Assembly (NCBI RefSeq): GCF_042695135.1
Contig: NZ_CP170547.1
Location: 3,410,001 to 3,474,000 of the forward strand
Reading direction: 5' to 3'
DNA length: 64,000 nt
Source of the DNA: Epilithonimonas sp042695135
GTDB taxonomy: Bacteria > Bacteroidota > Bacteroidia > Flavobacteriales > Weeksellaceae
The notes beneath the pieces were generated by a model. The model was not told where the DNA came from, did not search any database, and saw only the letters and a list, made by a program, of their open reading frames with translations. This document shows, in pieces, positions 24,895 through 33,321 of the stretch; the first letter of the stretch is position 1; each line of letters begins with the position of its first letter. Both the position numbers and the translations under genes were made by a program.

Positions 24895-25776
24895 TCAATT
24901 AGATTTTTTAGCCTTTATCATTGCCTCCAGCGCATCCCACATCTCCTGCGGAATATCCTCCAGCATATTGAATTCACCGGCACCCTGCAGCCATTCGCCG
25001 CCGTCGATGGTTACCACTTCGCCATTCACGAAAGATGAAAAATCTGACACCAGATAGGCCGCAAGATTCGCCAATTCCTGATGTTCTCCTACTCTTTTGA
25101 GTGGGTTTTTCTTCGCCAAATCAAATTTGTCCTTCATATCGCCAGGCAACAATCTGTCCCACGCACCTTTGGTAGGAAATGGTCCCGGCGCAATGGCATT
25201 GAAACGGATATTATATTTCCCCCACTCCACAGCAAGACTTCTTGTCATCGCCAAAACCCCGGCTTTTGCACAGGCAGAAGGAACTACGTAAGCAGAACCT
25301 GTCCAGGCGTAAGTTGTTACTATATTAAGTACCGTTCCAGGAACTTTATTATCAATCCAATATTTCCCGATGGACAGTGTGCAGTTCTTGGTTCCCTTCA
25401 AAACAATATCAAGGATGGAATCAAAGGCAGAATGTGTGAGTCTTTCTGTCGGCGAGATGAAGTTTCCGGCAGCGTTGTTCAACAAAATATCAATCCTTCC
25501 GAATTCCTTCAAAGTTGCTTCTTTCATTGCTTCCACTTCGTCCCAGTTTCGCACGTCGCAGGCTACGCAAAGGACTTTTCCCCCGGTTTGCTCTTCCAGT
25601 TCTTTTGCCGTCCCTTGTAATTTCTCAAGATTTCTGGATGTGATGACAACTTTTGCTCCGAGCTGGAGAAAATATTTGGTCATTGCCTTTCCAAGACCAC
25701 TTCCGCCACCTGTAACGATGGCAACTTTATCTTTGAGTGCGTCTTCACGCAGCATTGGCTGTGTATATGGATTCAT
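24895..25776 (-). CDS. SDR oxidoreductase, 2,4-dienoyl-CoA reductase-like
   Basis: A 293-residue short-chain dehydrogenase. It has TGGGSGLG (NADPH-binding loop), NNAAGNFISPTERL, APGPFPTKG and a C-terminal DGGEWLQGAGEF. The usual YxxxK is replaced by SACAK, with the Lys kept; absence of the tyrosine and the NAAGNF motif are characteristic of 2,4-dienoyl-CoA reductases, which help beta-oxidise unsaturated fatty acids. It lies divergent to the first AraC cassette and has its own double terminator. The role in fatty-acid breakdown is family knowledge, not shown by context. Confidence 0.8.
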   Translation of the reverse strand: MNPYTQPMLREDALKDKVAIVTGGGSGLGKAMTKYFLQLGAKVVITSRNLEKLQGTAKELEEQTGGKVLCVACDVRNWDEVEAMKEATLKEFGRIDILLNNAAGNFISPTERLTHSAFDSILDIVLKGTKNCTLSIGKYWIDNKVPGTVLNIVTTYAWTGSAYVVPSACAKAGVLAMTRSLAVEWGKYNIRFNAIAPGPFPTKGAWDRLLPGDMKDKFDLAKKNPLKRVGEHQELANLAAYLVSDFSSFVNGEVVTIDGGEWLQGAGEFNMLEDIPQEMWDALEAMIKAKKSN

Positions 25777-25902
25777 TTATTGATTGATTTTAAGATTAAT
25801 AATTAAATGATTTGTGTCTTTGGTAAAATTAGATTTTTATTTGATAATGGCGTATAAATAAATTATGCTGGAAATAGAAATCCTAAAACAATGAACCTTT
25901 GA

Positions 25903-25961
25903 TTTGGATACAACAAGCATTGATCTAGCTACATCCAACTTTCGGATTCTGACCAACTTTG
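25903..25961 (+). promoter_or_regulatory. AraC-cassette promoter 1 with 21-bp direct repeat
   Basis: Half-sites TTTGGATACA (25903-25912) and TCTAGCTACA (25924-25933) lie 21 bp apart. The second starts 30 bp before the -7 box CAACTTTG (25954-25961). No TTG occurs at the -33 position, which suggests activator-dependent transcription. The same layout recurs at 27828, 30005 and 31956. Confidence 0.75.
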
Positions 25962-25997
25962 CATTGTAATAATTAACCAATTAAAAACAATCAAAAA

Positions 25998-26837
25998 ATG
26001 GACACAAAAAAAGTATGGTTCGTGACAGGCGCTTCAAAAGGTTTAGGTTTAACATTAGTCAAAAGATTATTGGCAGAAGGTCATTCTGTTGCAGCAACAT
26101 CAAGAAATATTGCTGAACTTCAGAAAGCTATTAGCACAGAAAACGCCACGTTTCTTCCGTTAGAAGTTGATTTGATTAACGAAAATTCTGTTGAAGCTGC
26201 AGTTGCAAAATCGATAGAGAAATTCGGAAAACTCGAGGTTGTGGTGAACAATGCCGGTTACGGACAATTGGGAACTTTGGAAGAAATTACAGATCTTGAA
26301 AGCCGTCAGAATTTTGACACCAATGTTTTCGGATCGTTGAATATCATCAGAAAAACGATGCCTCATTTAAGAGAACAGAAAAGCGGATTCATCATTAATA
26401 TCGCGTCAATCGGCGGATTGACAGGAGAATTTGCAGGTTGGGGAATCTACTGTGCGACTAAGTTTGCAGTCGTAGGATTTACGGAAGCTTTGGCAGCAGA
26501 AGTGAAAGAATTTGGAGTTAATGCAACGGTGGTTTACCCCGGTTATTTCCGTACAGATTTCCTGACTGGCGGCTCACTTCGAACTCCAAAAACGGAAATC
26601 GAAGAATACACAACTGCAAGACAACTGCAAGTTGCTCACGAAAAAGACATCAACGGGAATCAGCCCGGAAGTCCTGAAAAAGCTGCGATAGCATTGATAG
26701 AATTAGCAGCAATGCAAAATCCGCCGGTTCATCTGGTTTTAGGTTCTGATGCGTTCAACATCGCGGGAAACAAACTAAATGCGCTTCAAAGTGAAATTTC
26801 TGAGTTTAAATCACTGAGTACATCCACAGATTATTAA
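25998..26837 (+). CDS. SDR oxidoreductase, cassette 1 enzyme
   Basis: A 279-residue classical short-chain dehydrogenase: TGASKGLGL coenzyme loop (about 10-18), NNAGYG, the catalytic Ser in NIASIGG, YCATK active site, and YPGYFRTDF. It most likely reduces a carbonyl compound with NADPH in the cytoplasm; the substrate is unknown. It is driven by the direct-repeat promoter at 25903-25961 and is followed after 48 bases by the first AraC regulator, with a terminator-like hairpin in the gap. Confidence 0.85.
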   Translation: MDTKKVWFVTGASKGLGLTLVKRLLAEGHSVAATSRNIAELQKAISTENATFLPLEVDLINENSVEAAVAKSIEKFGKLEVVVNNAGYGQLGTLEEITDLESRQNFDTNVFGSLNIIRKTMPHLREQKSGFIINIASIGGLTGEFAGWGIYCATKFAVVGFTEALAAEVKEFGVNATVVYPGYFRTDFLTGGSLRTPKTEIEEYTTARQLQVAHEKDINGNQPGSPEKAAIALIELAAMQNPPVHLVLGSDAFNIAGNKLNALQSEISEFKSLSTSTDY

Positions 26838-26843
26838 ATTTGT

Positions 26844-26882
26844 AAAGGCAACAGTTTCTTGCTGTTGTCTTTAATTTTTGAA
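26844..26882 (+). terminator. terminator-like hairpin between cassette 1 SDR and its AraC gene
   Basis: AAAGGCAACAG and CTGTTGTCTTT form an 11-bp stem with one G-T pair, followed by T-rich sequence (ttaattttt). It would reduce read-through into the araC gene that starts at 26886. Confidence 0.6.
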
Positions 26883-26885
26883 GTT

Positions 26886-27800
26886 ATGACTGACAGAAAA
26901 TTATATACGATAGACAGCATTTCGGATTATCATAAGATTTGCGGACTTCCAAAACCTCAGCATCCTTTAATTAGTCTGGTTGATTACAGTTTGGTAGAAT
27001 ATCAGATTGAAGAATCTGAGATCAGCTGGGTTCAGGATCTGTATTTTATGGGATTCAAAAGAGATATTCAGGGGAAACTTCATTATGGGCAAGGTCAATA
27101 TGATTTTGACGAAGGTCTGATGTGTTTCATCGCGCCAAGACAGGTGGTGAAAATGATTATCAGCAAATACGAAACAAAACCTTCCGGCTATCTTTTGGCT
27201 TTTCATCCCGATTTTATCTGGAATACACCTTTGGCAAAAACCATTAATAATTATAAATTTTTCGGTTATGATGTGAATGAAGCTTTATTCCTCTCCGAAA
27301 AAGAAGAGGAAACTTTAATCGGACTTTTTAAAGGCATTGAAAAAGAATACCAGTCGGGGATTGACCAGTTTACCCAAAATATCATCATTTCTCAGATTGA
27401 GGTGATTTTAAATTATTGTGAAAGGTTTTATCAGCGACAGTTCATCACCAGAAAAAAGACCAATCACCAGGTTTTAGAGAAATTAGAAACGGTTTTGGAA
27501 GATTATTTTAATGATAATGTGATTGATAAAGGTTTACCAACAGCCAATTACATCGCCGAACAACTGAATATCTCAACCAACTATCTCGGAAGTTTATTAA
27601 AACAATTAACCGGACAAACCACACAACAACATATTCACGAAAAACTGATCGAAAAAGCCAAAGAAAAGCTTTCAACAACCAATCTTTCAGTCAGTGAAAT
27701 TGCTTACGAATTAGGATTTGAACATTCTCAGTCTTTCAATAAATTGTTTAAAGCTAAAACTGATATTTCGCCTTTGGAGTTTCGGAAGTCTTTTAATTAA
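26886..27800 (+). CDS. AraC family regulator, cassette 1
   Basis: A 304-residue regulator. The N-terminal ligand or effector domain (about 1-190) contains KPQHPLISLVD, HYGQGQYDFDEG and FHPDFIWNTPL. The C-terminal AraC DNA-binding domain (about 205-304) has helix-turn-helix 1 at AEQLNISTNYLGSLL and helix-turn-helix 2 at VSEIAYELGFEHSQSF. It is one of four paralogues in this window whose C-terminal halves are nearly identical while the sensor halves differ. An upstream TTG at 26859 would extend the frame, but the ATG at 26886 fits the paralogue starts. It probably controls its own cassette through the TACA-type direct repeats (inference). Confidence 0.85.
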   Translation: MTDRKLYTIDSISDYHKICGLPKPQHPLISLVDYSLVEYQIEESEISWVQDLYFMGFKRDIQGKLHYGQGQYDFDEGLMCFIAPRQVVKMIISKYETKPSGYLLAFHPDFIWNTPLAKTINNYKFFGYDVNEALFLSEKEEETLIGLFKGIEKEYQSGIDQFTQNIIISQIEVILNYCERFYQRQFITRKKTNHQVLEKLETVLEDYFNDNVIDKGLPTANYIAEQLNISTNYLGSLLKQLTGQTTQQHIHEKLIEKAKEKLSTTNLSVSEIAYELGFEHSQSFNKLFKAKTDISPLEFRKSFN

Positions 27801-27827
27801 ATTTAAAACTTCAAATAAACATTCCCT

Positions 27828-27886
27828 TTTCGCTACAACAATACGACTTTTGGATACATCCTTTTTCTGATAACTGCTGAACTTTG
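27828..27886 (+). promoter_or_regulatory. AraC-cassette promoter 2 with 21-bp direct repeat
   Basis: Half-sites TTTCGCTACA (27828-27837) and TTTGGATACA (27849-27858) are 21 bp apart; the second starts 30 bp before the -7 box GAACTTTG (27879-27886). Confidence 0.75.
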
Positions 27887-27908
27887 CTTCAACAAAAAAC
27901 ATCAGAAA

Positions 27909-28712
27909 ATGAATTTACAAAACAACACCATTTTAGTAACAGGCGGAACGAGCGGTTTCGGCTTCGAGTTCGCTTCCAGATTGATTGCTTTGGGCAACAC
28001 CGTTATCATAACCGGAAGAAATATTGAAAAATTAGTAGAAGCCAAGCGAAAACTTCCGAAAGTTCATACCATTCAAAGTGACGTGAGCAAAACGGATGAC
28101 ATTATCAGTCTATACAATCGAGTGACGCAGGAATTCCCCGACCTGAATATCATCATCAATAATGCAGGCGAAATGCGAAAAATCAGCCTGCATCACAATC
28201 ACGATTTACAGGATATTACCCGTGAAATTGACATCAATCTGATGGGACCAATCCGTATGGTGCAAGAATTTTTACCTCATCTTAAAAAACAAAAAAATGC
28301 AATGATTCTAAATGTCACATCGGGCATTGCATTGTCGCCTTTTGCCATTTCTCCTATCTACAGTGCCAGCAAATCCGGTCTTCGGGCTTACACAAAATCC
28401 TTAAGAGTACAGTTGAAAAATACAAATATCAAAGTGATAGAATTGGTTGCTCCGGGAAGTTCAACGCCGCTGAACGATAAATTTATAAATGAAGACGGAT
28501 TTAGCGCAAATGCCTTGATGGCACCGGAAAAAATTGTGGATGTTGCCATCAAAGGAATGCAAAATGACAAGAACGAAATCTATCCCGGAATTGCAAAACT
28601 GATGCTGATACTAAGCCGAATGGCACCTCAATTTTTAGTAGAGCAATCAGGTAAAATGGGTGCTTCATTTATGTATGGAACAAGTGAAAATCAAAATAGC
28701 AAAACAGATTAA
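27909..28712 (+). CDS. SDR oxidoreductase (DltE-like), cassette 2 enzyme
   Basis: A 267-residue short-chain dehydrogenase: VTGGTSGFGFEFA coenzyme loop, NNAGEMRKISL, VTSGIALSP with the catalytic Ser, YSASK active site, and the C-terminal ELVAPGSSTPL. It resembles the DltE/YqjQ type; the substrate is unknown, presumably a carbonyl compound. It heads an operon with a small DoxX-like membrane protein (gap 14 bases) and the second AraC regulator, under the direct-repeat promoter at 27828. Confidence 0.82.
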   Translation: MNLQNNTILVTGGTSGFGFEFASRLIALGNTVIITGRNIEKLVEAKRKLPKVHTIQSDVSKTDDIISLYNRVTQEFPDLNIIINNAGEMRKISLHHNHDLQDITREIDINLMGPIRMVQEFLPHLKKQKNAMILNVTSGIALSPFAISPIYSASKSGLRAYTKSLRVQLKNTNIKVIELVAPGSSTPLNDKFINEDGFSANALMAPEKIVDVAIKGMQNDKNEIYPGIAKLMLILSRMAPQFLVEQSGKMGASFMYGTSENQNSKTD

Positions 28713-28726
28713 TTAAATTCAAAAAA

Positions 28727-29077
28727 ATGAAAATCATCAGTATTATTCTTATTTTAATCTCGGCATTCCTGAGCATCAAACACGGTTGGGATGCTTTCCA
28801 GCCATCAAATGTTGAGCAAACAAAAATGATGACAGAGTTGGGTATCAGTAAAATGGTTATGCCTTATTTTGGAGTCTTCTCGGTAATTCTCGGATTGATG
28901 TTATTCTTTCCTCAAACATTTTTCATCAGTAATGTTTTAAATGCAATTACGATTGTATTAATAATGGCACTGTCTTTAAATGCAGGAAATTACAAAATAG
29001 CATTGATGGAAATTCCGTTTTTGGCGATGCCTCTGATTTTAATTTGGTTAAAATATCCATTTGAATTTTTTAAATAA
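28727..29077 (+). CDS. small DoxX-like membrane protein
   Basis: A 116-residue protein with four hydrophobic segments (about 3-20, 44-63, 68-88, 92-110) and the short polar stretch AFQPSNVEQTKMMTELG after the first. The layout matches the DoxX-like superfamily of four-helix inner-membrane proteins, often linked to oxidoreductases. It lies 14 bases after the cassette 2 SDR and 13 bases before the AraC gene, so it is co-transcribed. It is the only cassette of the four with a membrane component. Confidence 0.6.
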   Translation: MKIISIILILISAFLSIKHGWDAFQPSNVEQTKMMTELGISKMVMPYFGVFSVILGLMLFFPQTFFISNVLNAITIVLIMALSLNAGNYKIALMEIPFLAMPLILIWLKYPFEFFK

Positions 29078-29090
29078 TTAAATTTATACA

Positions 29091-29999
29091 ATGGCAAACC
29101 TACAACCCGTCAGAATAAAATCGATAGCAGAACTGCATCGTTTGGCATTACTTGAAAAACCGCAACATCCGCTAATCAGCATTATTGATTTGGCTGGACA
29201 GAAAACGCCTGATAATATCGTTGCAGCAATATTTGATTTCTATGTTGTAGTAATGAAAAAAGGTTGCGATAATCTTTTTTATGGTCAGCAGAAGTTTGAT
29301 TTTGATGAAGGCATTATGGCATTTTTGTCGCCCGGACAGATTCTGCGTGGCGAAGATGGAGGAATTCCCAGAAATGTAGAAGGCTGGATGCTATTGATTC
29401 ATCCCGATTTTTTGTGGAACACCTCGCTCACCAAAAAGATAAAACAATATGAATATTTTGGATACGCCACCAACGAAGCTTTATTCCTTTCCGATAAAGA
29501 GGAAACGCTTATCAATAACATCGTTGGTAATATCAAAAATGAATATCATTCTAATATTGATAAATTCAGTCAGGATGTCATTATTGCGCAATTAGAATTA
29601 ATGTTCACTTATGCGCAGCGGTTTTATGAGCGCCAATTCATTACACGGAAAATTACCAACAGCCAAATTCTGAGCCGGTTAGAAAATGTATTGTCAGATT
29701 ATTTTGATAATGAAGATTTGCTTTCGAAAGGATTACCAACAGTCCAATTTGTAGCCGATAACTTACATCTTTCTACCAAATATTTGGGCAGTTTACTAAA
29801 ACAATTAACCGGACAAACAACACAGCAACACATTCACGAAAAACTGATCGAAAAAGCCAAAGAAAAACTGTCGACAACCGAACTTTCCGTAAGTGAAATT
29901 GCCTATGAATTGGGATTTGAGCATTCTCAGTCTTTCAGTAAATTGTTTAAAGCTAAGACAGATATTTCGCCTTTGGAATTCAGAAAGTCTTTTAATTAA
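29091..29999 (+). CDS. AraC family regulator, cassette 2
   Basis: A 302-residue paralogue of the regulators at 26886, 31020 and 33322. The sensor domain contains KPQHPLISIID, FYGQQKFDFDEG and IHPDFLWNTSL. The DNA-binding domain has helix 1 region LHLSTKYLGSLLKQLTG and helix 2 region VSEIAYELGFEHSQSF. The last 55 residues are almost the same as in cassettes 1 and 3. It ends the SDR/DoxX-like operon and probably activates that operon's promoter. Confidence 0.85.
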   Translation: MANLQPVRIKSIAELHRLALLEKPQHPLISIIDLAGQKTPDNIVAAIFDFYVVVMKKGCDNLFYGQQKFDFDEGIMAFLSPGQILRGEDGGIPRNVEGWMLLIHPDFLWNTSLTKKIKQYEYFGYATNEALFLSDKEETLINNIVGNIKNEYHSNIDKFSQDVIIAQLELMFTYAQRFYERQFITRKITNSQILSRLENVLSDYFDNEDLLSKGLPTVQFVADNLHLSTKYLGSLLKQLTGQTTQQHIHEKLIEKAKEKLSTTELSVSEIAYELGFEHSQSFSKLFKAKTDISPLEFRKSFN

Positions 30000-30004
30000 A
30001 TTTT

Positions 30005-30063
30005 TTCGGCTACAAGAAAATACTTTTCGGCTACAAGTGTACAAAAGCGAAACCTCAACTTTG
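30005..30063 (+). promoter_or_regulatory. AraC-cassette promoter 3 with 21-bp direct repeat
   Basis: Two identical half-sites TTCGGCTACA (30005-30014 and 30026-30035) are 21 bp apart; the second starts 30 bp before CAACTTTG (30056-30063). It is the most regular of the four copies. Confidence 0.8.
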
Positions 30064-30083
30064 CTTCATTAAATTATATCAAT

Positions 30084-30986
30084 ATGAAAGTATTTGTTAC
30101 AGGCGCTACGGGTTTTGTAGGAACAGCCGTAGTTCAGGAATTATTAGCGAATGGACATCAGGTTTTGGGATTAGCACGTTCAGAAGAATCAGCAAACAAA
30201 CTGATTGCTGCCGGCGCAGAAGTACACCGAGGCGATTTAAACAATTTTGAAAGTCTGAAATCCGGAGCAACCGCTTCTGACGCTGTCATTCATTTAGGAT
30301 TTGTGCACGATTTTACAAGATTTGAAGAAATGTGTCAGCTGGATGAGAAAGTTATTAAAACTATTGGTGATGCGTTGTTGGGAACTGAAAAGCCTTTTAT
30401 TATCACATCGGGAACAGCACTTTTTTCAAAAGACAAAATCACTACGGAAAAAGATATTTTCGCAGACCATCCGCATCCCAGAATTGCAACGGAAAATTCA
30501 GCCGATTTTGTAGCTAAAAAAGGTGTGAAAGTGGCAGTCATCAGATTGTCGCCATCGGTTCACGGCAATGGCGACATTATTGGTTTTGTTCCAACATTGA
30601 TAAGATTTGCAAAAGAAACCGGCAAATCAGCAATTATTAACGATGGTAAGAATTTTTGGCCGGCCGTTCATAAACTAGATGTTGCGAAATTATACCGATT
30701 AGCCCTGGAAAAACCTTTTGAAAGCAGAACAAGATACCACGCCGTGGCAGAACAGGGAATTCCTTTTGTGAATATTGCAACAATAGTTGCAGAACGACTG
30801 AATGTTCCTGTAGTTTCTATCAGCGAAGAAGAAGTGGCTGAACATTTTGGTTGGTTTGCTCATTTTGCGAAACTTAATAATCAAACCTCCAGCGAAGAAA
30901 CAAAATCAGCTTTAGGCTGGAATCCACAACACCCAACGTTGATAGAAGATCTGAAAAGTGATGTTTATTTCCCTGAGGTACAATAA
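30084..30986 (+). CDS. NAD(P)-dependent epimerase/dehydratase-like oxidoreductase, cassette 3 enzyme
   Basis: A 300-residue atypical or extended SDR. It has VTGATGFVGTAVVQELL (coenzyme loop), HRGDLNN, VIHLGFVHDF and VIRLSPSVHGNGD. The typical YxxxK is not found where expected, as in several atypical SDRs related to 3-beta-hydroxysteroid dehydrogenases. The substrate is unknown. It is followed after 33 bases by the third AraC regulator and has the cleanest direct-repeat promoter upstream. Confidence 0.8.
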   Translation: MKVFVTGATGFVGTAVVQELLANGHQVLGLARSEESANKLIAAGAEVHRGDLNNFESLKSGATASDAVIHLGFVHDFTRFEEMCQLDEKVIKTIGDALLGTEKPFIITSGTALFSKDKITTEKDIFADHPHPRIATENSADFVAKKGVKVAVIRLSPSVHGNGDIIGFVPTLIRFAKETGKSAIINDGKNFWPAVHKLDVAKLYRLALEKPFESRTRYHAVAEQGIPFVNIATIVAERLNVPVVSISEEEVAEHFGWFAHFAKLNNQTSSEETKSALGWNPQHPTLIEDLKSDVYFPEVQ

Positions 30987-31019
30987 TGTGTATCTTTATA
31001 TTCATTAAATTTTAAAATT

Positions 31020-31934
31020 GTGTCCGACAAGCTCATCCGAATCAAAACCATTTCCGAATTTCATGCGTTGCGAGGTTTGTCAAAGCCCAAACACCCGCTC
31101 ATTAGTGTGATTAATTTTGAGGATATGACCCAGACTTCTGAAATTGGAAGGCAGAATCTGATATTTGATTTTTATATGATTTCTGTCAAGCGCGATATGA
31201 ATCACAAATACAGATATGGCCAGCAGGATTACGATTTTGACGAGGGTCTGATGTTTTGTATGGCGCCCAATCAGGTTCTGGGCGTTATACGAGAGGAAAA
31301 CGGAAAACCACCTTCCGGATGGATGATGATGATTCATCCGGATTTTCTTTGGAACACACCAATGGCAACAGCTATCAAGAAATATGAATTCTTTGATTAT
31401 TCTGTCAATGAGGCTTTATTTTTATCCGAAGATGAGGAAATTAAAATCCAGCAAATCACGGAAAATATCAAGCAGGAATATCAAACCAACATTGACAAAT
31501 TCAGTCAGAATATTATTATTTCTCAGCTGGAAACGTTGTTGAATTATTCCGAACGCTTTTACCAAAGACAGTTTATTACGCGTCACAAAGCACATCATCA
31601 GTTTTTAGAAAAATTAGAAATTCTGCTCAATGATTATTTCGAAAGAGATGATTTTAAAACCAAAGGATTACCGAGTGTTCAATATCTTTCTGAAGAATTC
31701 AATATGTCGCCGCAATATATGCGAAGCCTTCTGAAAACTCTTACCGGACAAACTACACAACAGCACATTCACGAAAAAGTAATAGAAATTGCCAAAGAAA
31801 AACTCTCAACAACAGAACTTTCTGTAAGTGAAATCGCTTATGAATTGGGATTTGAGCATTCTCAGTCTTTCAGTAAATTATTTAAAGCTAAGACAGATAT
31901 TTCGCCTTTGGAATTCAGGAAGTCATTTAATTAA
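31020..31934 (+). CDS. AraC family regulator, cassette 3
   Basis: A 304-residue paralogue with a GTG start (31020; MSDKLIRIKTISEFH). The sensor domain has KPKHPLISVIN, RYGQQDYDFDEG and IHPDFLWNTPM. The DNA-binding domain has FNMSPQYMRSLLKTLTG (helix 1, changed from cassettes 1 and 2) and the conserved VSEIAYELGFEHSQSF (helix 2). It ends the operon with the epimerase-like enzyme. Confidence 0.85.
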   Translation: MSDKLIRIKTISEFHALRGLSKPKHPLISVINFEDMTQTSEIGRQNLIFDFYMISVKRDMNHKYRYGQQDYDFDEGLMFCMAPNQVLGVIREENGKPPSGWMMMIHPDFLWNTPMATAIKKYEFFDYSVNEALFLSEDEEIKIQQITENIKQEYQTNIDKFSQNIIISQLETLLNYSERFYQRQFITRHKAHHQFLEKLEILLNDYFERDDFKTKGLPSVQYLSEEFNMSPQYMRSLLKTLTGQTTQQHIHEKVIEIAKEKLSTTELSVSEIAYELGFEHSQSFSKLFKAKTDISPLEFRKSFN

Positions 31935-31955
31935 AACAAAATTTCCAATCCGTAA

Positions 31956-32014
31956 TTTGCATACGACAATCGTCATTTTGCATACATCAGACTTTTAATT
32001 TCTGCTCAACTTTG
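31956..32014 (+). promoter_or_regulatory. AraC-cassette promoter 4 with 21-bp direct repeat
   Basis: Half-sites TTTGCATACG (31956-31965) and TTTGCATACA (31977-31986) are 21 bp apart; the second starts 30 bp before CAACTTTG (32007-32014). Confidence 0.75.
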
Positions 32015-32033
32015 TATTAATAAAATCAACAAT

Positions 32034-33041
32034 ATGAAATTGAATCAGGTAAAATTAGGAAGTCAGGGATTAATCATCCCGAATATTGGTTTAGGATGCA
32101 TGGGAATGACAGGTTTTGGTGATGTAGACACTTATGGAAAACACGATGAAAACGAAGCTATCGCAACCATTCATCGTTCTTTGGAATTGGGTGGAAATTT
32201 CCTCGACACCGCAGATTTGTATGGTCCTTTTGCAAACGAAAGACTGATTGCAAAAGCAATTGAGGGCAATCGTGACCAATACATCATTGCAACAAAATTC
32301 GGTTGGGAAATTGATGAAAACGATCAAATCACGTGGAAAATTAAGGGAACAAAAGATTATGTAAAAAAATCTGTTGAACGTTCTCTGAAAAATCTGAAAA
32401 CTGATTACATCGACCTTTATTATATGCACCGTCTCGATAAAAATGTTCCTATTGAAGAAACCGTTGGCGCGATGAGCGATTTGGTGAAAGAAGGAAAAAT
32501 CGGTTACATTGGTTTGTCGGAAGTGTCTTCTGAAACTGTGAAAAGAGCGCACGCAGTTCATCCGATTTCTGCAGTTCAGAGTGAATATTCTTTGTTTGAA
32601 AGAACGGTTGAAGAGAAAGGCGTAATCAAAACTCTGAATGAATTAGGAATTGGGTTTGTAGCGTATTCCCCACTTGGAAGAGGATTTTTATCCGGACAGA
32701 TCCGTTCGATTGATGACTTGCCGGAAAATGATTTCCGAAGAGGAATCCCACGTTTTCAGGAACAGTATTTTCATAAAAATATAGAATTGGTGGAAGCGGT
32801 TGAAAATCTGGCGAAAGAGAAAGAAATCACATCGTCTCAATTGGCTTTGGCGTGGATTATCAGCAAAGGAATCGTGCCGATTCCGGGAACGAAACGCAGA
32901 ACATATCTTGAACAGAACATCGAAGCGAGTAAAATTGTGTTGAGCGAATCTGATATTCAGAAGCTGGAAAGTATTGTACCTTTGGGAACAGATACCGGAG
33001 CGACTTATGATGAATTCGGCATGGGACTTTTGGATTATTAA
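32034..33041 (+). CDS. aldo/keto reductase, cassette 4 enzyme
   Basis: A 335-residue aldo/keto reductase: GLGCMGMTGFGD, FLDTADLYG (catalytic Asp and Tyr), ATKFGW (Lys), YYMHRLD (His), GLSEVSSETV, and the NADPH site IPGTKRRTYLEQN. Members of this group reduce aldehydes, including methylglyoxal-type and xenobiotic carbonyls. It is not related in sequence to the SDR enzymes of the other cassettes, yet sits behind the same promoter type. The fourth AraC gene follows after 280 bases containing repeats. Confidence 0.9.
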   Translation: MKLNQVKLGSQGLIIPNIGLGCMGMTGFGDVDTYGKHDENEAIATIHRSLELGGNFLDTADLYGPFANERLIAKAIEGNRDQYIIATKFGWEIDENDQITWKIKGTKDYVKKSVERSLKNLKTDYIDLYYMHRLDKNVPIEETVGAMSDLVKEGKIGYIGLSEVSSETVKRAHAVHPISAVQSEYSLFERTVEEKGVIKTLNELGIGFVAYSPLGRGFLSGQIRSIDDLPENDFRRGIPRFQEQYFHKNIELVEAVENLAKEKEITSSQLALAWIISKGIVPIPGTKRRTYLEQNIEASKIVLSESDIQKLESIVPLGTDTGATYDEFGMGLLDY

Positions 33042-33050
33042 TTTTAAAAC

Positions 33051-33121
33051 TCTCGCAGATTAAGCAAATTTTGCAGATTATTTTAAAATTAAACCTCATA
33101 GATTTTGAATTTGTGAGGTTT
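33051..33121 (+). repeat. family 3 repeat fragment plus 8-bp hairpin
   Basis: TCTCGCAGATTAAGCAAATT (33051 on) is the start of a dispersed repeat also seen at 2227, 34226 and 35403. The hairpin AAACCTCA/TGAGGTTT (33091-33098, 33114-33121) follows, without a good T-run on the forward strand. Confidence 0.45.
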
Positions 33122-33149
33122 AAATATCAAGTTGGAACGCAATGCGATT

Positions 33150-33254
33150 GCAGCCCGACTTGAGCGGAAATCCTTTTTTGCTTGCTCATTGTTTTTATTG
33201 AACTGAAATCGTCTGCAAAAAAGATTGGGAACGGAAGGCGGAAATAGCTGCCCA
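33150..33254 (+). repeat. dispersed structured intergenic repeat, family 1 (copy A)
   Basis: The element starts GCAGCCCGACTTGAGCGGAA and ends GGCGGAAATAGCTGCCC. The outer GCAGC (33150) pairs with GCTGC (33247), and inner TTTTTTGC (33174-33181) with GCAAAAAA (33215-33222). The first 19 bases differ from copy B at 2311 by one base. It separates the aldo/keto reductase from AraC 4. Confidence 0.65.
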
Positions 33255-33321
33255 AACCTAACAAAGTGGTTCGACGGAGTCAAATAATTATCACTAATTT
33301 TATTACTTACAACTTGAAATT

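Noticed and set aside
25081..25620. Forward open frame of 179 codons over the dienoyl-CoA reductase-like gene
   Set aside because: The reverse-strand SDR has full coenzyme and active-site motifs; the forward frame is a shadow.
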